The translations under genes and the position numbers were made by a program. Of a stretch of 64,000 nt of DNA, positions 44,617-51,850 are shown piece by piece. The notes beneath the pieces are model-generated. The model was not told where the DNA came from and searched no databases. It was given only the letters and a program-made list of their open reading frames with translations. Position 1 is the stretch's first letter; each line of letters starts with the position of its first letter. Where the stretch lies: positions 62,001 to 126,000 of the forward strand of contig NZ_JPVR01000075.1 of the NCBI RefSeq assembly GCF_000772935.1. The letters are read 5' to 3'. The stretch is from Lysinibacillus boronitolerans JCM 21713 = 10a = NBRC 103108. GTDB lineage: Bacteria; Bacillota; Bacilli; Bacillales_A; Planococcaceae.

Positions 44617-45369
44617 TTGTCAAAATTACAGCAACGGCTTATGCGTGAGCTTCAGCAGAATCGTAATATTAAGATTGTCAAAACGGCTGAATGGTGTATT
44701 CCCATTCGGACAGTTGATGTGACCTATAAGCCAGTTCGCCGTTCAACAATGGATGTCTTAATGACAATGCTTCTGCTTAGTATTCAAGAGGCCGATTTTG
44801 GAAACACACAGGAATTGAGTGAGCTATTGCTTGTAGATCCATTATTTATCGAGGACTTGATTTCTTTAATGATTCGAGTAAATCTTGTGAGGAATGAAGA
44901 TGATTTCTATAGACTAACTGAGAAAGGGCAGCAACAGCTAGAACGAGGTATTTTTGAAGAAGAACTAGAAGAAGAAACCTCCACGCTTTACTTTAGTCCT
45001 TGCCATCAATCATTTCTCACAGTCGATACGAATAATGATGAATATGATGAATTGCCAGAGCTCTATCGTTATATTGACAAAGAAGCAGAGCAACAGGAAC
45101 AGTTTGAGGAGTCAATGGTGATCGCAGCTTTACAGGAAGTGGATGAAGAGGAGGAAGGGAACTCTCAGAAAGTCATCGCAAATATTGTTCAAACAGAAGC
45201 TCAACAAATTAATGATAGCCCGTGTTTAGAGTTTGTTCTTTATGATAAGGAGCAGGATATAGTATTTGTACGAGTGTGGAATACATTACTCAATCAATGG
45301 GATCACCATTTAGAGCAACAGCTTACAGACAAAGAACAATTATCATGGCGCGAGCAATATTTATCTTGA
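44617..45369 (+). CDS. Winged-helix, acidic partner of the SF1 helicase, unknown function
   Basis: A 250-residue protein that I do not recognise. Residues 1-40 are basic (LQQRLMRELQQNRNIKIVKT). Residues about 45-115 look like a winged-helix DNA-binding domain (MDVLMTMLLLSIQEADF, LSELLLVDPLFIEDLISLMI, LVRNEDDFYRLTEKGQQQL). The rest is strongly acidic, with EEELEEETS and EVDEEEEGN linkers, and ends in a small beta-like domain (CLEFVLYDKEQDIVFVRVW). The start is TTG at 44617, one base after the helicase stop, with GGATTGGTGA as ribosome site, so the two are translationally linked and probably form a complex. Nucleic-acid repair, replication restart or phage defence are possibilities; none is shown. 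Confidence 0.75.
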   Translation: MSKLQQRLMRELQQNRNIKIVKTAEWCIPIRTVDVTYKPVRRSTMDVLMTMLLLSIQEADFGNTQELSELLLVDPLFIEDLISLMIRVNLVRNEDDFYRLTEKGQQQLERGIFEEELEEETSTLYFSPCHQSFLTVDTNNDEYDELPELYRYIDKEAEQQEQFEESMVIAALQEVDEEEEGNSQKVIANIVQTEAQQINDSPCLEFVLYDKEQDIVFVRVWNTLLNQWDHHLEQQLTDKEQLSWREQYLS

Positions 45370-45393
45370 TTCAGCAGGATATCAAATGCTAGA

Positions 45394-45428
45394 AAAAAAC
45401 GAACGTGAGACGCGTTCGGTTTTTTTTT
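45394..45428 (+). terminator. Terminator of the helicase operon
   Basis: CGAACG-tgagacg-CGTTCG with flanking A- and T-runs (GTTTTTTTT). Confidence 0.85.
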
Positions 45429-45528
45429 GATTTACATGATTAATTTACAAAGTTAGGTGATAATCGGAAAATTTTTTCGATAAAATACTACATTAGCATA
45501 TAGTAAAACCTTGTTAAGGAGGGGACAA

Positions 45529-46599
45529 ATGTTATCAATTAGTTTATGTATGATTGTGAGAAATGCACAATGTACGATTGAAAGATGCTTAGATTCGGTT
45601 CAGCACCTAGTGGATGAGATCAACATCATTGATACAGGCTCAACTGATCGAACAAAGGAGATTGTCCAAAATTTTACCTCTCGAATTTACGATTTTTCCT
45701 GGTGTGATCATTTTGCTAAAGCACGAAATTTTTCCTTTCAGCAAGCAACAAAAGACTATATTTTATGGCTCGATGCTGATGATGTTATGACAAAGGAAAA
45801 TCAGTACAAGTTCAGCCAACTAAAGCAATCCTTATTTCCCTCTATTGATGCTGTAACAATGGATTATTATTTGACGCTTGACTGTGACGGAGAAGTGGAG
45901 TGTAGTGAACGAAAATATCGTCTAGTAAAAAGGGCGAATCATTTTCAATGGGAAGGTGCTGTCCATGAGAATTTAAGGGTGTCTGGGCAGCTCTACCATA
46001 GTGATATCGCTGTTACACATTTACCGTTAACAAAAGATATTCATCGTAATATTCGTATTTATGAGGGATTAATAAAGGATGGACATTCTCTTTCAGCAAT
46101 TGAGACATTTCATTATGCGAATGAATTAAAATTACATCAACGTTACCTAGAAGCTATTAATCAATACAATCTATTTTTGGATAGTAACTTAGGCACAACA
46201 GATGATTGCATTGAAGCTTGCTTACATGTAGGGGAATGCTATCGACGTTTACATGATGATCAACAAGCACAGCAAGCTATTTTGCAATCTTTCTTATATG
46301 ATCGACCAAAGCCAGAAGCATGTTGCCGAATGGGCCAATTTTTTATGGAGCAACTAAAACATAAAGAGGCTATTTACTGGTACTCTCAAGCCTTGCAACA
46401 AGCTCCTGTCGATACAATGACTGTCCAAAAACGGGCATATTCAACATGGATTCCTCATCTACAATTAAGCCTTTTATACAGGGAGTTACGGTTATTTGAA
46501 AATGCCTATCAGCATAATCTAGAGGCGCAAAAATGGAAACCGCATCATCAGGAAATAATTAATAATGAAAAATATTTACTTAGTCAATTAAGGATATAA
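45529..46599 (+). CDS. Family 2 glycosyltransferase with C-terminal TPR region
   Basis: A 356-residue protein. Residues 1-110 form the GT2 core: LSISLCMIVRNAQCTIERCL, IDTGSTDRTKEIV, and the nucleotide-sugar/metal motif ILWLDADDVM. FQWEGAVHENLRV is also typical of the group. From about residue 190 the rest is helical with TPR-like spacing (LHQRYLEAINQYNLFLDS, ACLHVGECYRRLHDDQQAQQ, HKEAIYWYSQALQQAP). Bacillus relatives with this layout are involved in surface-polymer or protein glycosylation, often unassigned. The frame opens at 45511, but AAGGAGGGG within it selects the ATG at 45529. Monocistronic, convergent with a small minus-strand gene. Confidence 0.87.
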   Translation: MLSISLCMIVRNAQCTIERCLDSVQHLVDEINIIDTGSTDRTKEIVQNFTSRIYDFSWCDHFAKARNFSFQQATKDYILWLDADDVMTKENQYKFSQLKQSLFPSIDAVTMDYYLTLDCDGEVECSERKYRLVKRANHFQWEGAVHENLRVSGQLYHSDIAVTHLPLTKDIHRNIRIYEGLIKDGHSLSAIETFHYANELKLHQRYLEAINQYNLFLDSNLGTTDDCIEACLHVGECYRRLHDDQQAQQAILQSFLYDRPKPEACCRMGQFFMEQLKHKEAIYWYSQALQQAPVDTMTVQKRAYSTWIPHLQLSLLYRELRLFENAYQHNLEAQKWKPHHQEIINNEKYLLSQLRI

Positions 46600-46606
46600 A
46601 TCTTTT

Positions 46607-46723
46607 TTATGGGAAAGGCACATCAATAAACAAGACATAAATAGCTTGGCCAATTAACACAGAGACACCTACCACAACCGTCATAAAAATCACGTTGCGT
46701 GGCCTAAAATTTTTTGCTTCCAT
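46607..46723 (-). CDS. 38-residue single-span membrane protein
   Basis: A short minus-strand gene between two larger genes. The ATG at 46723 follows AAGGGAGGTTTTGA, a near-perfect ribosome site with the right spacing. The product has a basic N-terminus (EAKNFRPRN) and one hydrophobic helix (VIFMTVVVGVSVLIGQAIYV), then LFIDVPFP. Positive-inside rule predicts the N-terminus in the cytoplasm. No family recognised. Many Bacillus small membrane proteins regulate larger membrane complexes, but no partner is evident. It ends 7 bases from the convergent glycosyltransferase gene. Confidence 0.7.
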   Translation of the reverse strand: MEAKNFRPRNVIFMTVVVGVSVLIGQAIYVLFIDVPFP

Positions 46724-46789
46724 TCAAAACCTCCCTTGATATAGAATATTCAGTCAATTCAAGATATGTTTTGAAGGGATGAGTATGCA

Positions 46790-46828
46790 TAATAAAAGAG
46801 CAAATTCACTTTAAAGGTGAATTTGCTC
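46790..46828 (-). terminator. Hairpin terminator, minus strand
   Basis: GAGCAAATTCAC-7-GTGAATTTGCTC, a 12-bp perfect stem. On the minus strand TTTTATTA follows; on the plus strand there is no T-run. It probably ends transcripts from the XRE-cupin gene that pass the first hairpin, just upstream of the small membrane protein. Confidence 0.7.
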
Positions 46829-46858
46829 GTTGATAACTGTCTGCAATTAGCTGTATTC

Positions 46859-46903
46859 ATGAAAAATACTCACAGTGTGTAATGAGCTGTGAGTATTTTT
46901 CAT
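46859..46903. terminator. Long inverted repeat downstream of the XRE-cupin gene
   Basis: ATGAAAAATACTCACAG-11-CTGTGAGTATTTTTCAT, a perfect 17-bp stem whose inner A/T tracts supply T-runs within the 3' arm on either strand. A likely bidirectional terminator. Confidence 0.75.
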
Positions 46904-46936
46904 TCAATTAAAGAGTATTTTGAACCTGCTAAATCA

Positions 46937-47482
46937 TTATACTGGAATACTAGAAATACAAAGGAACTTTACAATTGAATCTGTTTTATTGATCCAATTA
47001 TGAGGGGTGGTTGAATCTAAGAAAATACAATCATAAGGATGTAAATCATGCTCCTCTTTGTCAATGACGATGGTTAGTGTTCCTTCCAAAACATAAAGAA
47101 ATTCTTGGCCTGAATGTGAATAAGAATCCTCTCGATTTGCACCTGGATTCAACAATACTAAGATGGGATTAAAGAGTGGATTTTCTATGTTTCCTGCTAA
47201 ATCTCTATAAAAAAATTGGTTATGCATGGTATTCGTTTTATTAATAATATTACGCATAACTGTAGGTGCGATCTTCTCATCAGATTCTGAAAAAAAATAG
47301 CTCGGATTGACACCAAGTGCTTCAGAGATTTTTTTCAATGATTCGAGTGTTATGGATGATTTTGATCGTTCAACCTGGGATAAAAAGCTAATTGAAAGAT
47401 TCGTTTGATCAGCAATTTGTTTTAATGTTAACTTCCGTTCTTTTCGTAAACTTTTTATTTTTGCTCCAATTATATCAGTCAC
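46937..47482 (-). CDS. XRE-cupin transcriptional regulator
   Basis: A 181-residue regulator with an N-terminal XRE helix-turn-helix (residues 5-65: IKSLRKERKLTLKQIADQT, LSISFLSQVERSKSSITLES) and a C-terminal cupin-2 domain (about 105-178: GQEFLYVLEGTLTIVIDKEE, then HDLHPYDCIFLDSTTPHNWI). This PuuR-like architecture normally senses a small catabolite and controls amine, amino-acid or sugar-acid degradation. It is divergent from the DapA-family/aldehyde dehydrogenase/transporter operon, which is the obvious target. The start is a GTG at 47482 after AGGAGTGGAG. Its own promoter region is not clear. Confidence 0.88.
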   Translation of the reverse strand: MTDIIGAKIKSLRKERKLTLKQIADQTNLSISFLSQVERSKSSITLESLKKISEALGVNPSYFFSESDEKIAPTVMRNIINKTNTMHNQFFYRDLAGNIENPLFNPILVLLNPGANREDSYSHSGQEFLYVLEGTLTIVIDKEEHDLHPYDCIFLDSTTPHNWINKTDSIVKFLCISSIPV

Positions 47483-47915
47483 TTTTCTCCACTCCTGTTA
47501 CAAATATTAGTTTTATTTACTATACAAGGAAAATTATTTGGGTGAAATTCATTAAGTAAATTTTTTTCATAGATATATGTTAAAGGTTATTTTATTATTT
47601 TGGGATTTGACTAGCCACAATAAACTCCGTTTTTCGAGAACTATTCAGACCCTATAGTAACCACACGATAGTAGTTACCTTGTCACGATTCTTCTATTGC
47701 AGTGGTCCTTTATCTACATATTTCACCAAATAGAAGGAGCCACGTTGATAAGGATAACACAAAAGCTTTAATTTCAGAACGGTTACAAAAATTCGGGTGT
47801 AGAGCAATCTATATCATCAATAAGAGTATTTATTCGAGTTTAAGTGTCACTTAAACAATTATGTGTAATATCTAAATAAAAGAAGATTTCATTTGAAAAT
47901 ATTCGGAAAATTTAG
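47483..47915. other. Long gene-free divergent region with one unexplained open stretch
   Basis: This 430-base stretch has no supported gene. On the plus strand a frame without start codon stays open from about 47680 to a TAA near 47850 and includes KALISERLQKFGCRAIYI; the absence of a ribosome site and of a recognisable family means it may be a decayed gene. The segment at about 47600-47720 is GC-richer than its surroundings. Confidence 0.35.
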
Positions 47916-47944
47916 TTTACATAGAAAATTCGGTGTGCTATTAT
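47916..47944 (+). promoter_or_regulatory. Sigma-A promoter of the DapA-family operon
   Basis: TTTACA, 17-base spacer, TATTAT, 79 bases before the start codon. Five of six matches in each hexamer. Confidence 0.7.
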
Positions 47945-47971
47945 CTTCAATAATTGAAGCTGTACTTCAAT
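47945..47971 (+). promoter_or_regulatory. Candidate operator overlapping the transcription start
   Basis: Three alternating half-sites, CTTCAAT-a-ATTGAAG-ctgta-CTTCAAT, form two overlapping perfect palindromes directly downstream of the -10 element, covering the expected +1. A fourth partial half-site (ATTGAA) lies at 47982-47987. Likely binding site of the divergent XRE-cupin regulator. Confidence 0.6.
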
Positions 47972-48022
47972 ACTGTTTTTTATTGAATCAAGTATTCTAT
48001 CAAATAATAAAGGAGAATGAAG

Positions 48023-48889
48023 ATGAATTTTCATGGTATTTTGGTTCCGATAGTGACTCCATTTAAACAGGATTTAAGCCTAGATGTAGAAACTTTAAAG
48101 CAATTGACTAACACATTTATTGACAAAGGTGTTAATGGTTTAGTGGTATGTGGCACAACTGGTGAATATTACGCCTTGAATGAAGTGGAACGTGAAACAG
48201 TTTTAAGAACGGTGTCGGAAGTTGCTAAAGGTCGTATATCGTTAATTGCAGGTATTAATGATTTATCAACTGAAGGGGCAGTTAACCGTGCCAAACAAGC
48301 TAAAGATTTAGGGTATGAAGGTTTAATGTTATCACCCACACCTTATAGCTTGCCTGACCAAAGTGGTTTGATTGCCCATTACGAAACAGTCGCGGCCTCA
48401 ACTGATTTACCTATTATCATGTACAATTTTCCTGCTCGTATCGGCATTGAAATTGAATATGAAACGGTGGTGCATTTGTCTAAAAATCAGAATATTGTTG
48501 CTATTAAAGAGAGTAGTGGTGATTTTAGCCGTGCATTACGTTTGCTACAAACACCATTTGAGAATTTTGAAGTGATTTGTGGTTGTGACGATCAACCAAT
48601 AGACTTTTTCTTTTGGGGCGCAAAAAGTTGGATTGCTGGAGCAGGTAATGTGTTCCCAGAGGAGCAAGTGGCTATGTTCAATGCTGCCATAGCTGGGGAT
48701 TGGGACAAAGCACGTCAAATCATGAGGGATATCTATCCTGCTATTCACTCGATGGAATCTGGTAACTACAACCAAAAGGCCAAGTTAGGTTGCCTGAAAG
48801 GTGAAATCAAAGTTGGTACAGTGCGCCTACCTTTATCTGATTTGTCAGAAGAGGAAAAAGAGGAGTTTTTGGCTTTCTTTAATAAATAA
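48023..48889 (+). CDS. DapA-family (class I) aldolase/lyase, probably catabolic
   Basis: A 288-residue TIM-barrel enzyme of the dihydrodipicolinate synthase/N-acetylneuraminate lyase superfamily. Family motifs: GILVPIVTPF, VCGTTGEYYALNEVER (GTTGE phosphate/carboxylate loop), IMYNFPARIGIEI with the catalytic tyrosine, and VAIKESSGD with the Schiff-base lysine. The context, aldehyde dehydrogenase plus transporter plus catabolite-type regulator, argues for a degradative role such as deaminating or dehydrating a 2-oxo acid to a semialdehyde rather than lysine synthesis. The ATG at 48017 abuts AAAGGAGA; the ATG at 48023 is correctly spaced and chosen. First gene of a three-gene operon. Confidence 0.87.
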   Translation: MNFHGILVPIVTPFKQDLSLDVETLKQLTNTFIDKGVNGLVVCGTTGEYYALNEVERETVLRTVSEVAKGRISLIAGINDLSTEGAVNRAKQAKDLGYEGLMLSPTPYSLPDQSGLIAHYETVAASTDLPIIMYNFPARIGIEIEYETVVHLSKNQNIVAIKESSGDFSRALRLLQTPFENFEVICGCDDQPIDFFFWGAKSWIAGAGNVFPEEQVAMFNAAIAGDWDKARQIMRDIYPAIHSMESGNYNQKAKLGCLKGEIKVGTVRLPLSDLSEEEKEEFLAFFNK

Positions 48890-48905
48890 ATTGGAGGAAA
48901 GATAA

Positions 48906-50390
48906 ATGACCGTATCAAAAGAAAAAATCTTTGCACTTGCTAAAGAAGGGAAGCTTTGGGCTGGTAACTTAATTGATGGTTTTTCGAGTACAGACTGTAA
49001 AATAGAAAATCGTACTCCAATCGACAACAGCATAATTGGCTATATAGCCGATGGTAATGCACAGGATGTAGAGGTGGCTGTTAAGGTAGCTAGAGAAACA
49101 TTTGAAATAGGTACTTGGAGTAAATTATCCCCGAGTGAGAGAAAAAAAGTAATGATTCGATGGGCACAATTACTAGAAAAACACAGTGAAGAATTGGCTG
49201 CCTTGGATTGCGTAGATGCAGGTAAACCTATTACCGAATGCTTGAATACTGATATGCCAGCAACCATCGATACATTTTATTGGTATGCCGAAGCAATTGA
49301 TAAAGTCTTTGGCAAAGTTGCTCCTACAGGTAAAGATGCTTTGGGGTTGATTGTCACTGAGCCCATTGGCGTAGTTGGTGCAGTATTACCTTGGAACTTC
49401 CCAGCGCAAATGTTTGCTTGGAAAGTAGCACCTGCTTTAGCAGTGGGTAATTCTGTGATTGTAAAACCGGCTGAGTTAACGTCACTTAGTGCATACCGTA
49501 TGATTGAACTTGCTTATGAAGCGGGCGTGCCTAGAGGAGCTTTAAGCTTGGTGTGTGGATTGGGGGAAAAAGTAGGTGAACCTTTGGGGAGGCATATGGA
49601 TGTGGATGTTGTCTCGTTCACTGGTTCAACAGAAGTGGGTAGATACTTCTTAAAATATTCAGCAGAAAGTAATCTTAAAGAAATCATTTTAGAGTGCGGT
49701 GGTAAGAGCCCACAAGTGGTGTTCGAAGATGCAGATTTGGATGCGGCAGTTCCACATATTTTATCAGCGGCATTCTGGAATATGAGTGAAAACTGTAGCT
49801 GTGGTTCTAGATTGATCGTCCATGAATCTATTAAAGAGGTGTTATTAGAAAAATTAAGGGCTGGCTTAACGAGCTGGAAAGTTGGAAATCCAATGGATGA
49901 GTCGGTATCCATTGGTCCCATGATTGAAGAAGCGCACTTTAATAAAGTAAAATCATTCTTCGACATTACTATTCAAGAAGGTGGTCGCTTAGTTACTGGA
50001 GGCAATATTCACTGTGATATGGGCAGTGGTTGGTACATTGAACCAACTATTTTCGATAATGTAACCGCTAACATGACCTTGTTCCAAAATGAAGTATTTG
50101 GTCCGATATTAGCAGTTAGTACGTTTGAAACAGAAGAAGAAGCCATTGCACTTGCCAATAACACTTCCTATGGTCTGGCTGCATCTTTTTATAGCCAAAA
50201 CGTACAGCGAACGATGCGCGTGGCACGTGCTATAAAAGCAGGCACTGTTTCAGTGAATGGCTTTAGCGAGGGCGATATCACCACCCCGTTTGGTGGCTTT
50301 AAACAATCAGGTTTTGGTGGTAGAGATAATGGCTTGGAAGCGCTTGAGCAATATGTGCAAACAAAAGTAATTTGGTACGTTCAGTCATAA
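48906..50390 (+). CDS. Aldehyde dehydrogenase (PuuC/KauB-like)
   Basis: A 494-residue NAD(P)-dependent aldehyde dehydrogenase. Catalytic glutamate in ILECGGKSPQVV; catalytic cysteine in NMSENCSCGSRLIV, a pattern resembling gamma-glutamyl-aminobutyraldehyde and guanidinobutyraldehyde dehydrogenases; PWNFPAQMFAWKVAPALAVG and FQNEVFGPILAVSTF are also present. The conserved end is TTPFGGFKQSGFGGRDNG. It is clearly distinct from the aldehyde dehydrogenase at 5.7 kb. It lies 16 bases after the DapA-family gene with GGAGGAAAG before the ATG, so it probably oxidises the aldehyde made by that enzyme to a carboxylic acid. The exact substrate is unknown. Confidence 0.87.
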   Translation: MTVSKEKIFALAKEGKLWAGNLIDGFSSTDCKIENRTPIDNSIIGYIADGNAQDVEVAVKVARETFEIGTWSKLSPSERKKVMIRWAQLLEKHSEELAALDCVDAGKPITECLNTDMPATIDTFYWYAEAIDKVFGKVAPTGKDALGLIVTEPIGVVGAVLPWNFPAQMFAWKVAPALAVGNSVIVKPAELTSLSAYRMIELAYEAGVPRGALSLVCGLGEKVGEPLGRHMDVDVVSFTGSTEVGRYFLKYSAESNLKEIILECGGKSPQVVFEDADLDAAVPHILSAAFWNMSENCSCGSRLIVHESIKEVLLEKLRAGLTSWKVGNPMDESVSIGPMIEEAHFNKVKSFFDITIQEGGRLVTGGNIHCDMGSGWYIEPTIFDNVTANMTLFQNEVFGPILAVSTFETEEEAIALANNTSYGLAASFYSQNVQRTMRVARAIKAGTVSVNGFSEGDITTPFGGFKQSGFGGRDNGLEALEQYVQTKVIWYVQS

Positions 50391-50422
50391 TAATTTGAAT
50401 CGGCTTTTATGGGGGAGAATAT

Positions 50423-51730
50423 ATGGAGAAAACAGACAATAAGCAACTGAAAAAAGTTGTTGCTGCATCGATGATTGGATCTGTAGCTGAATGGTATGAA
50501 TTTTTCTTATATGGTACCGCATCTGCTCTCGTTTTTGGAGAATTATTTTTCCAGAAAACAGGAAATGCTATTGACGGCATCTTAGCTGCATTTGCACTCT
50601 ATGCAGTAGGATTTCTAGCCAGACCTATCGGTGGACTTGTTTTTGGTCATTATGGTGATAAAATTGGACGTAAAAATTTATTACAGATTAGCTTGATCAT
50701 CGTTGGAATTACGACTTTCTTAATGGGATGTATTCCGACATTCAGTAGTATTGGTTATTGGGCTCCTATCTTACTTGTTACTTTACGTTTAATTCAAGGA
50801 TTTGCTTTTGGTGGAGAATGGGGAGGGGCTGTTATTTTAGTATCTGAGCACAGCCCAAACAATCGTCGTGGTTATTGGGCAAGTTGGCCACAGGCGGGTG
50901 TGCCACTGGGGAATTTAATAGCGACAATTATCCTTTTACTTTTATCTAAAAACTTAAGCCCTGAGCAATTTATGGATTGGGGTTGGCGTGTAGCATTTTG
51001 GTTCTCAGCCGTTGTTGTACTAATTGGACTCTGGATTCGTAAAAGTGTAGATGATGCTCCTGTTTTCAAAGAAGCACAAGAAAAACAAGCGCAATTAGAA
51101 AAACAACAATTAGGTATTATAGAAGTAGTTAAATACCACAAAAAAGCGATTATTGCAGGTATCGGAGCTCGTTTTGCAGAAAACATCTTATACTACATGG
51201 TGGTTACTTTCTCCATTAGTTATTTAAAACTTGTCGTCAATAAAGACACTACGCAAATCTTATTGTTAATGTTTGGTGCTCATGCTATTCACTTTTTCTT
51301 CATACCATTAATGGGTCACTTAAGTGATATTTGGGGTAGAAAGTCAATCTATATTACAGGAGCCGTTTTAACAGCGTTTTGGGGATTTGTTGGGTTTCCA
51401 ATGATGGATACAGGAAATGATTGGATTATAATGTCTGCTATTACTCTTGGTTTATTCATTCAATCGATGACGTATTCTCCATACTCTGCATTAATGACAG
51501 AGTTATTCCCAACTCATATCAGATATACAGCCTTGTCCTTATGTTATCAAGTTGCACCAATTTTAGCAGGCTCGTTGGCTCCATTAATTTCATTAAGTCT
51601 TTTAAATAAATTTAATAGCTCCATCCCAATTTCAATTTATTTGGTTATATCAAGTATCATCTCTATTTCCTGTATCATGCTGGTGAAAGAAACAAAAGGA
51701 AAGTCACTTACTTTTAAGAAAGCACAATAA
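50423..51730 (+). CDS. MFS transporter of the metabolite:H+ symporter (MHS) type
   Basis: A 435-residue transporter with twelve predicted membrane helices. MHS-family features: [20 protein letters not shown] in the first helix, [20 protein letters not shown] and KNLLQISLI with the MFS loop 2-3 signature, [20 protein letters not shown], and the second-half loop [15 protein letters not shown]. Members take up dicarboxylates, betaines, shikimate or similar acids with protons, so it likely imports the substrate of the operon. The ATG at 50423 follows GGGGGAG, 32 bases after the aldehyde dehydrogenase stop. Confidence 0.88.
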   Translation: MEKTDNKQLKKVVAASMIGSVAEWYEFFLYGTASALVFGELFFQKTGNAIDGILAAFALYAVGFLARPIGGLVFGHYGDKIGRKNLLQISLIIVGITTFLMGCIPTFSSIGYWAPILLVTLRLIQGFAFGGEWGGAVILVSEHSPNNRRGYWASWPQAGVPLGNLIATIILLLLSKNLSPEQFMDWGWRVAFWFSAVVVLIGLWIRKSVDDAPVFKEAQEKQAQLEKQQLGIIEVVKYHKKAIIAGIGARFAENILYYMVVTFSISYLKLVVNKDTTQILLLMFGAHAIHFFFIPLMGHLSDIWGRKSIYITGAVLTAFWGFVGFPMMDTGNDWIIMSAITLGLFIQSMTYSPYSALMTELFPTHIRYTALSLCYQVAPILAGSLAPLISLSLLNKFNSSIPISIYLVISSIISISCIMLVKETKGKSLTFKKAQ

Positions 51731-51802
51731 ATAGGGTTTGCTCGCTATAACTATTAAAATTATGTACCAGAATCAATTTAAAAGTTCAATTAATATAAAG
51801 AA

Positions 51803-51850
51803 GAGCATGTTTTGATGATTTCTTTCAAAACATGCTCATTATTAATTTTT
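51803..51850. terminator. Terminator between the catabolic operon and topB
   Basis: GAGCATGTTTTGA-9-TCAAAACATGCTC, a perfect 13-bp stem, with ATTATTAATTTTT on the plus side and TTCTTTATATT on the minus side; it serves both convergent units. Confidence 0.85.
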
